From assembly GCA_026225945.1 (NCBI GenBank), contig JAMJFZ010000114.1, positions 292,609-356,608 of the forward strand: a stretch of DNA of 64,000 nt, in the 5' to 3' direction. The notes under the pieces are model-generated. The model saw only the letters and a list, made by a program, of their open reading frames with translations. It was not told the origin of the DNA and did no database searches. The translations under genes and the position numbers were made by a program. Position 1 is the first letter of the stretch. The number at the start of each line of letters is the position of its first letter. Of the stretch, positions 34,720-47,265 are shown one piece after another. This DNA comes from Cricetomys ansorgei. Lineage: Eukaryota; Chordata; Mammalia; Rodentia; Nesomyidae.

Positions 34720-37318
34720 AGACAGTGGTTCATGTGGGGTATCACAGGAGAGTCGGTTCAGTGAAGCCACTCAGGGTTCATCCTTGGAAGCACTGACACC
34801 CGGTGCTGGGATGTGGGCCAAAGCAGACTCTGAACTCTTTACCTCTGGTCTGTAAAGTGCCAGTTTGTTATGCCTAATTCCAGAGCTGGTGAATTCAGAT
34901 CATGAGTCACACATGACACAGCTGTTTGTAGGTCAGAGGTGGCATGGCACTGAGGCTAGTTTCTCAAACAGCATTTGTAATTCAAGAATTTATTTTTGAA
35001 AGAACTAGCTCTGTTTCTAAATTTAATGTTTATCAAAACTCAACCATAAACTTAGTAATTAACATCATTGAGTCAGTGAGATAACATTTGTCTTACTTAT
35101 TTTTGATCCAGTATACAGATAATAAGATAACTCTGCTGAGTGATCTGTCAAAACATTTGTATGCATTTAAATAAAGCTTATAGCTTAGCAAACACGAGGG
35201 AGAGATAAAAGAAAAATAAAGAAAGAAAAAAAAGGCCACCTGCCTTCCTGGGAATCCTGAGCAACATTGCTCAACAGAGGTGGGAGGCAGATGGGGCCGC
35301 ATAGCATCAAGGACTATCGGGTACTGCCAAGGCTGACTGGCTTTCTTGAGACCTCAATCCCATTGTTTTCTCTAAAAGTATCTGGTCTTCGGTGAAGTCT
35401 GTAGTATTTGGATGAAATACTTGAACAGTATACAGGCCCTTCCAGCAGAAGAACAGCCCCAGCTCACTGAAGTCATGAGAACATGCCGAGGTGTGTTGCG
35501 CCCTCTACTGGTAGAACAGATCACAGCCCCAGCTTCTAAGATTGCCTTCCAGCTCATTCCTAAAACTCACCCTGTCCCTTCTGATTAACACAAACTATGC
35601 ACCCCCTCCATGCCTCTCTTTCACAGCCAGGTACGTTTAGAGGTTCCTTCCCTGGAATCATTGAATTGCTGCATAATTTGATCAGGTAAAACTTGGACCA
35701 ACTTTTCTCGAAGCTTTTAAAATATAACCAGCTGCATTCATCTGTCATGTATCACAACACCCAGCTTAAGTAAACATTACTGTCACCTTTGTAATTCCCC
35801 TGGAGTGATGCTCACGCTCCTGGCTGCTACTGTTTTATTCCATGCTGAAGACCACCGGGATTGGCGTTTTTGTCACCATATCCAATAGGATGCATAATCT
35901 ATCAAGGCAGTGACCTGGGCGGCTGGGAAACAGGGCTCCACCGCAGTAACCTCCTTCAATTCTCAACCTCCTCCGGCCCTCCCCTTGCTCATCCCTCCAT
36001 TTTTTGTCCTTATCTCATCTCCTTTTTGCTAAGAATAACGAAGAAGGCCCAGCACCAAGCATGGCAGACCATGCTCCAGGTGAGCGACGCCTGTCATTCC
36101 ATTGAGTTCATTCTCCAACTGCAGAAAAAGTGAGTGCATGTAAAGAGGGGTGTGTTCACTCTGCCCAGGAACTCCACCCATCTGAGGTAGATTATCTGTA
36201 TTAGATAATTATTTAATCTAAAGTAGATAATCTCCCCCAGTCAAGATTAAAGACACTGAAACAAGAATAAGTAAAGGATTTTACTGTCAGGTTTTACAAC
36301 CAGCCCGTGAAGGCACACAGAATTCTCCAGCCATTGCTGTAAACCAGCATCTCCTTGGATTTCAGATAGCCACTCTTAGAGTCAGATCACCCCACAATGA
36401 GGCTACCCCTCACCTGATACAAGGACATCCATCTCTGGGAAACACTGTCCCCACAGACAATGCTTGTGACAGTGACTTCTCCAGAGCCACTGTCCAGAAC
36501 CTTCTAGAATGAGGATGAAGACATGGTCAGACATCTCACAGTTAGTCCAAGACAATATTGATTAAGGCCCCTTTCTCCCTTGTGTCAGTACTTTTCCATC
36601 TGAGCTAGGAGTAAAAGGCTAGACCTAATTTGTTCGGGCTCCACAAAGAATCCTATACATGCTTGGCCTTGGATTTCAGGAAGCAGTTCAATTCAAGTTG
36701 AAAAGCTGTCTGCTAACAGAGACCCCTCTTCATCCAGAGAGCCTCTGATCCATGCCTGCTTTTAACTGGTGGATCCAGCCAGTCCACACTATAGAGGAAA
36801 GTCTGCTTTTCTCAAACTTTGTCAATTAAGCATTAATCTCATTGAACAAAACTTACTCCAAGAACAGTGCTTACCAAAGATTCAGGCACTGTGCTCTCCC
36901 GACCCTGACATCTACAGTCAGTTATCAGGCAGTGTCCCGGGCTGTGGGTATTCTCTATCTCCTGACTCTGAAAATTATATTACTCCTTTTTCTTTTTTTT
37001 AAAGAATGAGTTTTCACAAAGTCCAGATTTTGAAAGGTCAACAGTAGGTCAGTATTCCATATACCTGGGGTCCTGGTTTCAACCTGCTAGGTTAATTCAG
37101 ACTCCGAGGCTTTGCCCTCTAACAGGCCTAAGAAGGAGATAATGGATATAGGGCAGGTTAGCAGTGGTAAAGTGCGCAGATGACCCTTCACTGATGTTGT
37201 CTCCTTCTTATTGGAGCAGGCTTTCTACTATCGCAAGGTCAGAGAGCAGGTCATGAAGACACGTTAGAAAAGACAGGACAATAAGGGCTTCAGGTGAGGA
37301 TGTGGAAGACACTTTCTG
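34720..37318. other. Intergenic, no gene seen
   Basis: No supported gene. Holds a strong CTCF-like motif at 35498-35511 and a short inverted repeat at 36189-36231. Confidence 0.4.
35498..35511 (-). promoter_or_regulatory. CTCF-like core motif, perfect match
   Basis: The minus strand reads CCAGTAGAGGGCGC, matching all 14 positions of CCASYAGRKGGCRS. It is the best such motif I found in the window. Confidence 0.5.
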
Positions 37319-37510
37319 AAGTAGAGGTTCTTCCCCCGTGGGTCGAGACCCCTGTGGGTGTGTGATGACCCTTTCACAGGGGTTTGTCTAAGACTGTCTT
37401 CAAAATCACAGTTATGAAGTAGCAATGAAAATAATATTATGTTTGGGGTGTCACCACGACGTGAGAAACTGCATTGAAGGGTCGCAGCATTAGGATGGCT
37501 GAAACCACTG
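37319..37510 (+). mobile_element. hAT-type MITE, probably URR1-like
   Basis: The 'GTGGGTCGAGACCCCTGTGG', TGACCCTTTCACAGGGG, AGTTATGAAGTAGCAATGAA and AGGGTCGCAGCATTAGGATG segments match a frequent rodent non-autonomous DNA element (MER5-related). Ends with CCACTGG, complementary in type to its start. Confidence 0.65.
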
Positions 37511-37859
37511 GTCTAAAGGAACATGGAGAGAAAAACACCGTGTTTCTGTCTTTATCCCTGTCCTAGGAGCAGGTTGGGAGGTCTGCCACCTACCCCTTTG
37601 GAGCGACATTCACCCGTTCCCCCTTCAGTCTAGGTCCTCCTTAATCTGCACTCGGAGTATAACTGTGGCTGTACTATGCCCTCCTGGGCACCTTGCTCTA
37701 CCTGTGCTTGACCTCACATCCCCATGAACAAGAATCAGGGACAAGCTTGGATCCTCTCCCTATGCCTCCTGCAGGGAGGATGCTGGAACAAAGGCAGCGT
37801 AGACATCTAGACTAGTTGGCGTGTCGGGCGAAACGAGGTCACTAATAAATGTCACATTT

Positions 37860-38830
37860 ACATTGCTTTTTAGTTTTATTAATTTGTATTTTGATTGTAG
37901 ACATTTATGGGCTACATAGTGATAATTTGATTTATGTATGCTCTGTGTAGTGATTCAATCAGGGTGGTTAATATTTTCAAGTCAAACATTTAAAATGTTT
38001 ATTGGCAGAGTAGTCGTACACAGATACAAGGCACAAGATGATGTCTTCATATGTGTTCCTAACATGTACTGCCCACGGCAGAGCAAGTACGGTTCCTGTG
38101 TTCTCATGGCCTTGTGCTTGGAGCCTTTGAGATTCCTTATTGTGAAAATATACATTTACAGAAGCTGTGGTTAACCTACTATGTTGTAGAACTGTAGAAT
38201 TCACTCCTCTTCCCATGTTTTTGTGTCCCATTACCCAACCTCTCCTCATCTCCCCTCACCCCAGATTCCAGGAGTCACTTTTATACATTCAGAATGGCAA
38301 TTTTTGCACATGTAAATGCATGGTATTTACCTATCTGACATAGTTCATGTAATTAAATTTTTAATTCCATTCATTTTGTTGAAAAATAAAGGATATAACT
38401 CTTTCTTAATGAGTATATGAATAATATATATTATTTTCAACAGTGTTGTATATCAATAATATTTCACTGCATATAAACCTCAAATTTTCTTTATCTGCTC
38501 ATTCATTTACAGATACACAGATTGATTATGAATCTTAGTATGTGAAGGGTGCTCAATAAACACGGATTCACAGTTGTCTTTGGGGAATTGGTTAGCTTGG
38601 GTTCATAGTCCAAAAACGTATAGCTATAGTCAATTCCTCAATTCCACCATTAGTTTTTTTTTTTTTTCTGTTTTTTTTTTTTTTTTTTGCGAATCCTTCT
38701 TGCTAGTTCCAGATAGACGTAGATATGATAACTTGCATCCCACCAGCAGTGCATAATGCTTTCTCTTCTCACACCACCAAACATGCTTGCTTTCTTGATG
38801 TCAGCCGCCATGACTAGGGTTAGCTGGACT
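37860..38830 (-). mobile_element. Ancient L1 3' UTR, minus orientation
   Basis: AT-rich sequence with the reversed L1 3' order, for instance 'TTTCACTGCATATAAACC', 'TTTTCTTTATCTGCTCATTC' and 'GGGTGCTCAATAAACACGGA', corresponding to the mammalian L1 segment that in human reads as CATTGTGTATATA..TGCAATAAACATGGG. T runs interrupt it near 38650-38690. Confidence 0.6.
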
Positions 38831-38834
38831 CTCA

Positions 38835-39965
38835 GTGTAGTTTAGTTTCCCATTTCCCCAATGGCTAAGAGCGCTGCACATTTTTTCATGTCCCTGCTGG
38901 CCACTGGTGCTTCTTTGGAGAACAATCTTTCAAATCCATTTTGATGATTTTTGGTGTTTGGTTTGCAATGAAGCATCCCTTTTCTACTCAAAATCTCCCT
39001 TGTCTTCTTTGAGTTGTCATGGTTCATGGTCCTAGCCACATGTTTCCATGACAACACAACAGTCACAGCATCCTATGAAATCGCAGCCTCGAGCTGACTC
39101 AGAAACCACAACCTATCACAGAGCAGGAGAGATTTTAGTGACTTTACTACAGTTTTACTAATATTACTAAAGTGAAATTTCTTAGTTTCCCTTGGAAAGT
39201 AGTGAGGGTTCTTATTCTATTCCAAACTTAATGGATTACACCACAGATCAGTCCATTTGGCCACTGGTAGATGTTCATATAGACAGAATTAGGGAGGCTT
39301 ATTGTGATTTCTGCAGGACTTAGGAAGTAATCATTGAGGTCAAACATACAGATTGGCACGTGGTGTAGGTGGAGTGGATGAAAGTATCCAGAAAGAATCT
39401 ATAGCTACAAAGACTGATTGACCAATAAGAACTTAGTGGTGCAGAGAAGTCTGAATGTCTCAAGCTCAGAGCCAGATTATTCTAATAGCCATTATTGCCC
39501 TACCTCTGCCTGTGAACTAGCATCCTTGCGAGGATTACATAAATCTTTTGGGCGGTATTAACAGATCCTTAGCTGCCACAAGCTCCAAATCTAAAAGTAT
39601 CACATAACATCCGAGGCTATAACAGAGGTCTCCCCACCTCTTACTTTTGCCCTTACTTTAACGCTCCTGATGTACATACCGACGTATTTGAAAAGTGTGT
39701 TGACTTATCACTACCGTTCTCTTATTATAAAAACGTCATAAAATTGCTATGCCATTGGAACACTTTTTTGGGGGAGGATCTAGAAACTGGGGGTCTGTGT
39801 TCCTGTAAGGGGGTCCTCATGATCCAATTAGACACTGACAAAAAAGTAAGAAAGAAAAAGGAAAAAGAGAGAAATGAAAGCTCAGCGCTATGATGACAAC
39901 TCAAGTTTCTACGAACTATTTAAGCTTGTGTCAACATAAATACAAGTCAGTTTATGATTTTTAGC
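38835..39965. other. Intergenic, no gene seen
   Basis: No supported gene. Confidence 0.4.
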
Positions 39966-39972
39966 CAACCAG

Positions 39973-40240
39973 ACATTAGTGATTAGGGTCAAGGTGTTCA
40001 CAACCCGGAAATGGAGTATACATCATACTCCCCATAACAAGTTTTTCCTAAGATGGTCAGAGTGGCCAGAAACCCGGAAATGGAACAACTTAGTTCCAGG
40101 CAAAACAGACCAGTAATCAGGGTCAAAGCGATCACAGCTCAGAAATAAAACATCTCAGTTCAAGTACTCAGTGACTGGTAACCAGGCCCAGGGTGACCAC
40201 AACCCAGAGAGGACACATCTCAGTTCCCAAAATAAGTACC
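39973..40240 (+). repeat. Degenerate tandem repeat, about 65-75 bp period
   Basis: Four diverged units begin near 39978, 40050, 40111 and 40175. Each has a (A/T)CAGGGTCA-like start, a CACAACCC(G/A)GA-like centre and most have a CATCTCAGTTC-like end. It could be an LTR enhancer array or a minisatellite. Confidence 0.6.
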
Positions 40241-40249
40241 CAGCTACCC

Positions 40250-41632
40250 AGCAATCGATCACTTTGTTTCGACTTTACTGGTGGACTCTGAAGGCTGGGG
40301 GACTTTCTCATTTTTCTGGGAACCTGAACGTTGTCCATGTTTTCAAATGGATTTTACAGTTTAAGATGGAACAGGTTTTGCCATTTCATTTCCAGTTTAG
40401 AGACACTCATACTAGGCTCCAGAAGAAAACGTTTTTTTTTTTTTTTTTATCTGGTGAGAAAAGAGTTACAATTTTGTATCAACAATGGATCCTAGCTCTC
40501 TGGACCATCAAAGGTGGGGCAGGTGAGTTCTCTGGTTTCCGGCCCTCCCAACACCTGCCTTACCTCCCACAACTCGTGTGTGTGGCAATGAGAACCCTCT
40601 TCTGAAGGCAGCTACTCTCACACCCTGCTCTCAGCACAAAGAATAACCATAGGTCACTGGATGGAAGCCACCAGCTCCTTGCAGCCCTGTGAGAATTATG
40701 GACCATAGATGACATTTACAAAGTCACCACTCTGGAGGTGGGGCCCAGGGGAAACGGAGCCGACATATTGGGCAGACTAGAAAGTGTCATGCGACAGCCA
40801 ACTTTATTCAGAGCCCAGAGAATTTATGCTTCGAGGGTTAAGAAAGACCACATGAGTAAAGTTCTCACGAGTTCAAGCTGTGTACAAGCACAAGGTCAAG
40901 CTGCACGTGGGAAAAGCATGTTTTTCCATAGAAGCATGCAAACATTTAATTGAGTAAGAACAGCAAACATTAATGAGTAATCTGAAGTAAGCTCACTCCT
41001 ATCTGAAACACCTAGGGGAACGTGAAACCCAAGTCGTGAGACTTACACCTGTCTCGGAGTTTTCTCACAGGCACTCAGAGTGCTCACATGACTCCACGCC
41101 TGGACCGTGTTCCAACAATTAGGGCCTTACTCTCGTCTCTTCCGCTCACCTCACACCTAACTCCAAAGCTAAGACTGGGCAGCAGCCAGGAACTCAGCCA
41201 CTGTTCAGTCTGTTGAGCCCAAGCACTAGCTGTCTGCCTTTCTCAGAAGCTCCCAGAGTTTAAGCACTGACCTGGTATCCACACTGCAATGGCGCTTTCT
41301 GGCCAGATGGTGGCACATTCTCTGGAGAGTAGGGTTGAGCATCAGTTAATGGTTCTCAGAGCCCAAAATATTGTGGTAGTCCCAAGTAGCTGTGAACTAA
41401 AGGATGTATGAGTTAACAGGTCTACTGAGCACAAATGAAGCTGTGCACAAGCACAGACTCTTGTCACTACAGAATTCAGAGAACAAGGCAGACAACTGGA
41501 TGTCCCCCGCCCCGGATATTAGCCCTGTGGTGTGAATAACATATCCAGAGTGTGGAAGGTTTGGAATAACACGTGTACAGAGCTTCACAATGCTCTTACC
41601 AATGCATTTATCCACTGACAAAGTAGTTCAAA
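40250..41632. other. Intergenic, no gene seen
   Basis: No supported gene; a T18 run lies near 40433. A weaker CTCF-like sequence is at 41303-41316 (12 of 14). Confidence 0.35.
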
Positions 41633-41707
41633 ATATATATGTACACACACATACACACATATGTATATATATATGTATATATATATATATGTATGTATAT
41701 ATGTATA
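41633..41707. repeat. TATG/TA microsatellite
   Basis: Alternating TATATG and ACACAC units; overlapping frames are artefacts. Confidence 0.85.
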
Positions 41708-42334
41708 GCAGTAATTCATGTCTTTACAGAGCTGCCATTGGTAAAGTATATTTTCCTGAGGACATATGTCTGTCATGAGCTGTAACACATGCCTTCTGAG
41801 TCCAATCCTTTAAAGAGTTCATGACATTGGAAAATGAGACTGAATGCAGCATTAAGATTTCTAGTAATTTTTTCCATGATGTTTTAAATGTGGAAAGGAA
41901 TTTGAGTTGTTTACTGTGCAGAATCTCAAAGGAGGATGCAGGAGACAGCCTCAGCATGTGGCTGGGAGAATGGGGTCAAGTCACAAGAGAAGGCAGGATA
42001 GATGTCCACAGCTCCGACTAAAGGCAACAGAAGACAGGAACTGGGATCTTCTCCATCTCTTTCCCCCTCGGATGAAGACGGGACTGAGGAGTTGCACTGA
42101 ACAGCTGCTTCTTACCTGAGGTAGGGAAGGTAGCCAGGTATTAAATTCACACATTTGGTAGTTTCATTGGAGGTGCCATCATAGTTAGGAACAGAACAAC
42201 TACACAGGCTCTTCTGGTTTGCTGTGAGAACTCTGTGGTTTGGAGGGTTTCCCAGAGCCTCGATCGACCAGTAGATGTTAATTTTTCCATGTCAGTACTT
42301 TTTTATTATTAATTCTTTTTGTTGTTGTTGTTGT

Positions 42335-42482
42335 TTGGTTTTTGAGACAGGGTTTCTCTGTTGGAGCTCTGGCTGTCCTGGAACTCACTCTGTAGACTAG
42401 ACTGGCCTCAAAATCACAGAGGTCCACCAGCCTCTGCCTCCCAAGTGGTGGGATTAAAGGTCTGTGTCACCACTGCCTGGCT
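42335..42482 (-). mobile_element. B1 SINE, minus orientation
   Basis: Complete B1 in reverse: T/G-rich tail, GAGACAGGGTTTCTCTGTTG, and the reversed head ending CACCACTGCCTGGC. The flanks 'TTATTATTAATTCTT' on both sides form a clear target-site duplication. Confidence 0.95.
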
Positions 42483-45095
42483 TATTATTAATTCTTGATT
42501 TGGAGACATTTGCTATGTAGTTGCTTTAGTGGGTGAACTGGTAGTAGCGGGCACTAAGTGGCTTACAGACCCACTGGTGGAAACACACTGAGGGAAAAAC
42601 AATGAGGATGTAGTGATTTAGGAACCCAGCGCTTTGGGTGCCACAGTGACTGTATGCCTCAGTTTAGGATCCTGAGATGATACCATCACGTCTGTGTCAG
42701 CTGCAGGAACCCAGGGTAAGCTGCCTGCCATCCTCCTGGAAACGCAATCATCTACACAATGTGAAAGAGCTCGTCTACCTATGAGAGAGGTATACTAACT
42801 CTCTCTCCTCTCCCTTGCTACACTACTGTGGTTCTGAAGCCCAAGTGGTCACAGGGACAGCTCTGGACAATTGTACTGTCTTTGCCAGGCTAAGATACTC
42901 TCACTCAGAAGAAGAGACCCTCTGCAGAGTCAGACTGGAGTAGACACTGGGTCAGAGTGTTATCTCTTTCTGGGGAAGCTTGGCATTGTTCTGGTGGTCA
43001 GTTCATGTCTGAGTGGTCCGAAACTGGAAAACTGAAGAATTGTTGTCTTGAACCACTGTCTGTTCCTATGCCAACTGTCCGTCTCTCTGTAACTGTAGGG
43101 CTTCCTGGTCTAGTCCCTCAATTACCTCCCCAGTAAAAGTAGCCTTGGACTGTTTTGGCCTACTCTTTTCCCCATGTATGATACTAAGTCCTCAACAGCA
43201 AGTCCTCTGTGCACAGAGGTTATGAGGAGTCTGGGCCAATGCCATACACTTCACCAAGGCTTCTCCTCACTCTCTGATAGATACTTGAAAGCACATGGAA
43301 GAAATATCTATGGCTCTGTGGGCCTCTTGGGGGCAAAGAGAGATCCGAAAGAAAATTTGCACTGTAGCCCGCCAAGATGTCAGGCTGGCCCTTCAGAATA
43401 ATGGGCCACGTGTGACTCTTAGAACAGAAGAAGAAGAAAAACCTGAAGATGAGCCAAACCCCAGATGGCGTTGTGGGGGATCAGCAGGAGAAATGGTAAC
43501 AGAGGTAAATGGGTCCCGACCATGCCAGCCTGTGACGTAAGAGGACACCATTGCTACTGTTGTTTCCTCTGATCCAGTCTTCTCTCTCCATTTCTTGGCA
43601 TGCACTGTCTCTGTGCTGTCATTCTCTACACCCACCAGTGACAACAACACTCAGTGGCTTAGAGAATGTCTTTGTGTTTTTTTACTTCTGAGGTGTCTCC
43701 CCAAAGCCATACTGTAAAGGAGGTACCAGGGTTTCAACAGCCTTTAGACAACCCAGGAGAGTGCATATTGCAAAGTGTAGTTGAGAAATTGTATTTCTAC
43801 GTTTTGAGTTTGGGGAGATGAACTGTTACTGTTTGTTGCTGAAGTTTATTTTTAATTATGCTTAAAATGGCTGTTTTGCGCACTGTTGGGTGAGGGGCTG
43901 CCTAGGCCTTGGGATTTTGTACTGTCTGCAGGTATTGTCTTTATGGAAAAGATGTTTGATTGCTCAGAATCTGATTGTGCTCTCAATAGAACACCTCAGG
44001 AGCTTAGATGAGACGCTCGGGGTTCCATCATCCAGGATGACGCTTGCCAAGATAGTGATTCCCTCTCTTGAGGTCTGACAGGGCTTGCACCTATGAAAAT
44101 GTCTCCATTCTTCCTTGGGAGCTGCCACAGCAGACTGCTACCACAGCTGTTGGTATTGGAGCTCAGTCCATGAAACAAGAATCCAGTCTGCAGTGTGGAT
44201 TTTCAGCAGAGGCTAGGGACCCCTGTGAGAAGGTCTGAGGGCCCACAGAACCCCTTGTGCTGAGCTTGTATTAGGAACAATTACACGCAAAGATCCCAGA
44301 CAAACACTAAACCACTTTTACAAGGAATAGATTTTGCTGAGTAGATCACCAGGAAGGACAAAGACAGGAGGTAAGATAGAAGCCTATATGGAAACATAGC
44401 AAGGCTACACATCACCAGAAATAGCACATTCCCCTGTTTCTGAGAAAGAAACAAGTTATCTACTGTACAGATCATTTCTCTCCATACTTAGTGTGCCAAG
44501 GGTCAGAGTGCTCTGAGATGTGGAACATTTTTTTCTGAGATGAAGCTGAATAACACGTCCATACATCTTGGGAAACAGCGCATCCATCATCCTTGAGCTG
44601 GAAAATCCTGTTGTATTCCGTTTCCTCCTGTCTTTAGTGAGCCAAGGATCAGCATGCTCTTAGATGTTAAATGTGCTTCTTTCTCAGACAAGGCTGTTGG
44701 CACCAAATTGTGCATATATGACTGTAAGTTTTACAGTATGTGGCTTATAAAGAATTCACAAATATGTATGAATATTTCAACATATATACCGAAAATTTTA
44801 TGCTTATCGATATTTTATATTGACAAATCTATTTTTATATATTTATACATAGGATATATATTCATATATATAGACTATATATTTCTAAATATATAGTAGG
44901 ATAGAGAGTCTTAGGATTTTTGGCCTATTCATTATACTATTATTAATAACCCATTTCATTCCCCTTTAATGTTGTTTTATTTTTTTTGCTAATTGAATGT
45001 TTACACATTTAATCAGCGACTTAACTTTCAACGTTAAGTCAATTTTAGGTACATCTTATGTTAGTTATTTTACACTTTAAATGGAAAATATTAAT
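42483..45095. other. Intergenic, no gene seen
   Basis: No supported gene. Two related segments at 44488-44550 and 44633-44700 look like an old local duplication. Confidence 0.35.
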
Positions 45096-46530
45096 ACATG
45101 TATCATATAACACTAATTTATTCTGTCCTCAGCTTTTTTGAGATACAAAAGACAAACGGCACACCATGTATCCAATGGGATGATTTGACGCATGTGCACT
45201 GTGAGCTGATCGCCACAACCAGCATCATTACACAGCTATTGCGTCAGAAATTTTCTTTTAAAATTATTTATTTTTATTTTTTGAGATTACAATATAATGA
45301 CATCATTTTCCAGGTCCTTTTCTTCCCTTCAAATTGTTTCGTACATCCCTCTTGCTCTCTTTCAGATTTATGGCCTCCATTTTCATTAATTGTTGTTAAA
45401 TACACATAAGTATATATATATTTTTTAAATACATTCCTCTTGGTGTGTATAATGTTATTGTATGTATGTTTTCAGTGATAATCATTCACAATTGGATAAA
45501 CAATTGGTGTGTTCTCTCCTGGGGAAGACTTTTTACACCACTCTGAATTCTTTAGTTGCCTGTAGTTCTTTGAGGAGGGCCGAGGCCTTCTTCCCCACCC
45601 CCACCCCGTTCCAACTTAGCATGTATACTGTTGTTCTCCTTGTTCAGCTCATGTTTGCACAGTCATGCTGGAAAGACTTCATGAGTGAAACTTCTGACGT
45701 TTTTCCGAGGCACACTCTCACACCGAACCTCCCGACTGCCTGGCTCTTACAATCTTTCTGCTCACCTCGTCTGCTATGCTCCCTGAGCCCTAGGTGCAGG
45801 CGTTGTTTTGTAGCTATATTGATTGGGCTCTTCATGTTGGTTGGTTGTGGTTTGCTGTAATGGTCTCCCTCGATTGCAGAGTTTCCTTAATGAGGGATAA
45901 GGACTATACTTATCTGTGGGTAGAAGGACAACTGTTTACCATGTAGTTAGGGATTATGCTGGCTTAGTAAATCAGTAGTTGCAGGTTCTCCTCTAAGATC
46001 CAGGACTTCACTAGCCACGGGTAACTGGCTAGGTTTCCAGTACCAGAGATTGTTTCCCTCTTGTTGAGCAGGTCTCAAGTCCAATTAGAAAGCTATTGGT
46101 TGCTGCCAAGGTATGTGTGCCATTACTGCACTCTGAGGGTTATCACGCCATGCTGGTTGTTGTGCTCCATAGGCATCAGAGCTGGGTAGGACTGTTAGTT
46201 GCTTCCCTCCTTTGGAAGCTTTCATGGTACTAGAAGGCACATGAAAGCTAGTCCTCAGGGAGGAGACTTTCAGGACAGTACTAGCTCAGGAGCCTCTGAG
46301 TCCTGCATCTGAAGTACATGATGTCTTCAGTAACAGGGACTGACCTTCCACCTCTGGGGTGCAACCAAGAGCAATAGCCACAACCTGTGCTGTCTTGGGA
46401 GGTTCTGGGACACCTTTGATCATCAACGCAGAAGACGTCTTCTCATGCCTGGTGTTTGAGTTATTGTCAGATGATCTCTGGTTCTTAGAGGGAGTATTGT
46501 CAGCCGAGATGAGAAGATTTAATTAAAATG
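45096..46530 (-). mobile_element. L1 (Lx-like) 3' region, minus orientation
   Basis: Long co-linear match, by pattern, to a rodent L1-associated 3' sequence in reverse: 'CATTTTCATTAATTGTTGTT', 'TGTATGTATGTTTTCAGTGA', 'TTAGTTGCCTGTAGTTCTTT', 'TTAGGGATTATGCTGG', 'GGCTAGGTTTCCAGTACCAG', and 'AACCAAGAGCAATAGCCACA'. The first 150 bp may be an older L1. The 132-aa frame at 45462-45860 is part of this repeat. Confidence 0.65.
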
Positions 46531-46568
46531 ATATATGCATATTTATAAACAGACTACATGTATTATAG

Positions 46569-46609
46569 CCTTTCTTTCTTCTTTTATTCTTTCATCCTTC
46601 CTCTTGTCT

Positions 46610-46681
<72 letters not shown>

Positions 46682-46744
46682 TCCTTCCTTCCTTTCCTTT
46701 CCTTTCATCCCTTTTCTTTCTTTCTTTCTTTCTTTCTTTCTTTT
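46569..46744. repeat. (CTTT)n polypyrimidine microsatellite
   Basis: About 19 uninterrupted CTTT units (46608-46682), followed by CCTT-type variants and a second CTTT block. Confidence 0.95.
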
Positions 46745-47158
46745 CAGGATCATTAGTAGTATGATTGCTAATGCTATCTTAAATGGAGCCAATACAATCT
46801 CAAGTCTTAAAAGACAGATGTTTTCTTGGGGTCTTTTCAAAACTCTAACAATTTAGGGAAGAAGGTGGTGGCTTTTCTGAGAAGTGTGATGCCATGATTG
46901 TTTAAGTGTGGCTGATATAGAACTGTCTTTGAGAATGATAAAAATGTAAATGGAGACAGTTGGGGGACAAGAAAAGCACACAACAGACAAAAGAAGTACT
47001 TCTCAAACCTGCGTTAATCCTTGCTTTTCTAGTATTGGGAGACAGGGCTTTATTTAAAGGGGTTTGTTCCATGAAAGATTCTAGTATGGGTTCCCAATGA
47101 CCTCTCATTGAGTCTAGTAGTAAGTATTCAAGAAGATTGACACAGAGAATGGGTGTAA
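46745..47158. other. Intergenic, no gene seen
   Basis: Downstream flank of defensin pseudogene C; no gene seen. Confidence 0.4.
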
Positions 47159-47162
47159 TGGA

Positions 47163-47168
47163 TTTATT
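47163..47168 (-). terminator. AATAAA signal of alpha-defensin pseudogene C
   Basis: On the minus strand AATAAA lies about 98 nt after the stop at 47266-47268, as in the other copies. Confidence 0.65.
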
Positions 47169-47265
47169 TCAAATAAGAAAAATCAAGAGCAAGAGCTAAG
47201 GGCATTGGTAGTTGGCTCCTAACTCGAGGAGAATGGTGTCCTTGTTTGGTCTCAGCTCTTGATGC

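Noticed and set aside
39973..40240. CRISPR-like spaced repeats
   Set aside because: The units are diverged and the sequence is a mammalian nuclear locus; no identical repeats with unique spacers.
41303..41316. Further CTCF-like motif
   Set aside because: Only 12 of 14 consensus positions, with mismatches at core positions; not reported as a feature.
45462..45860. 132-codon plus-strand frame
   Set aside because: Lies in a long L1-type repeat in reverse orientation; no protein domain.
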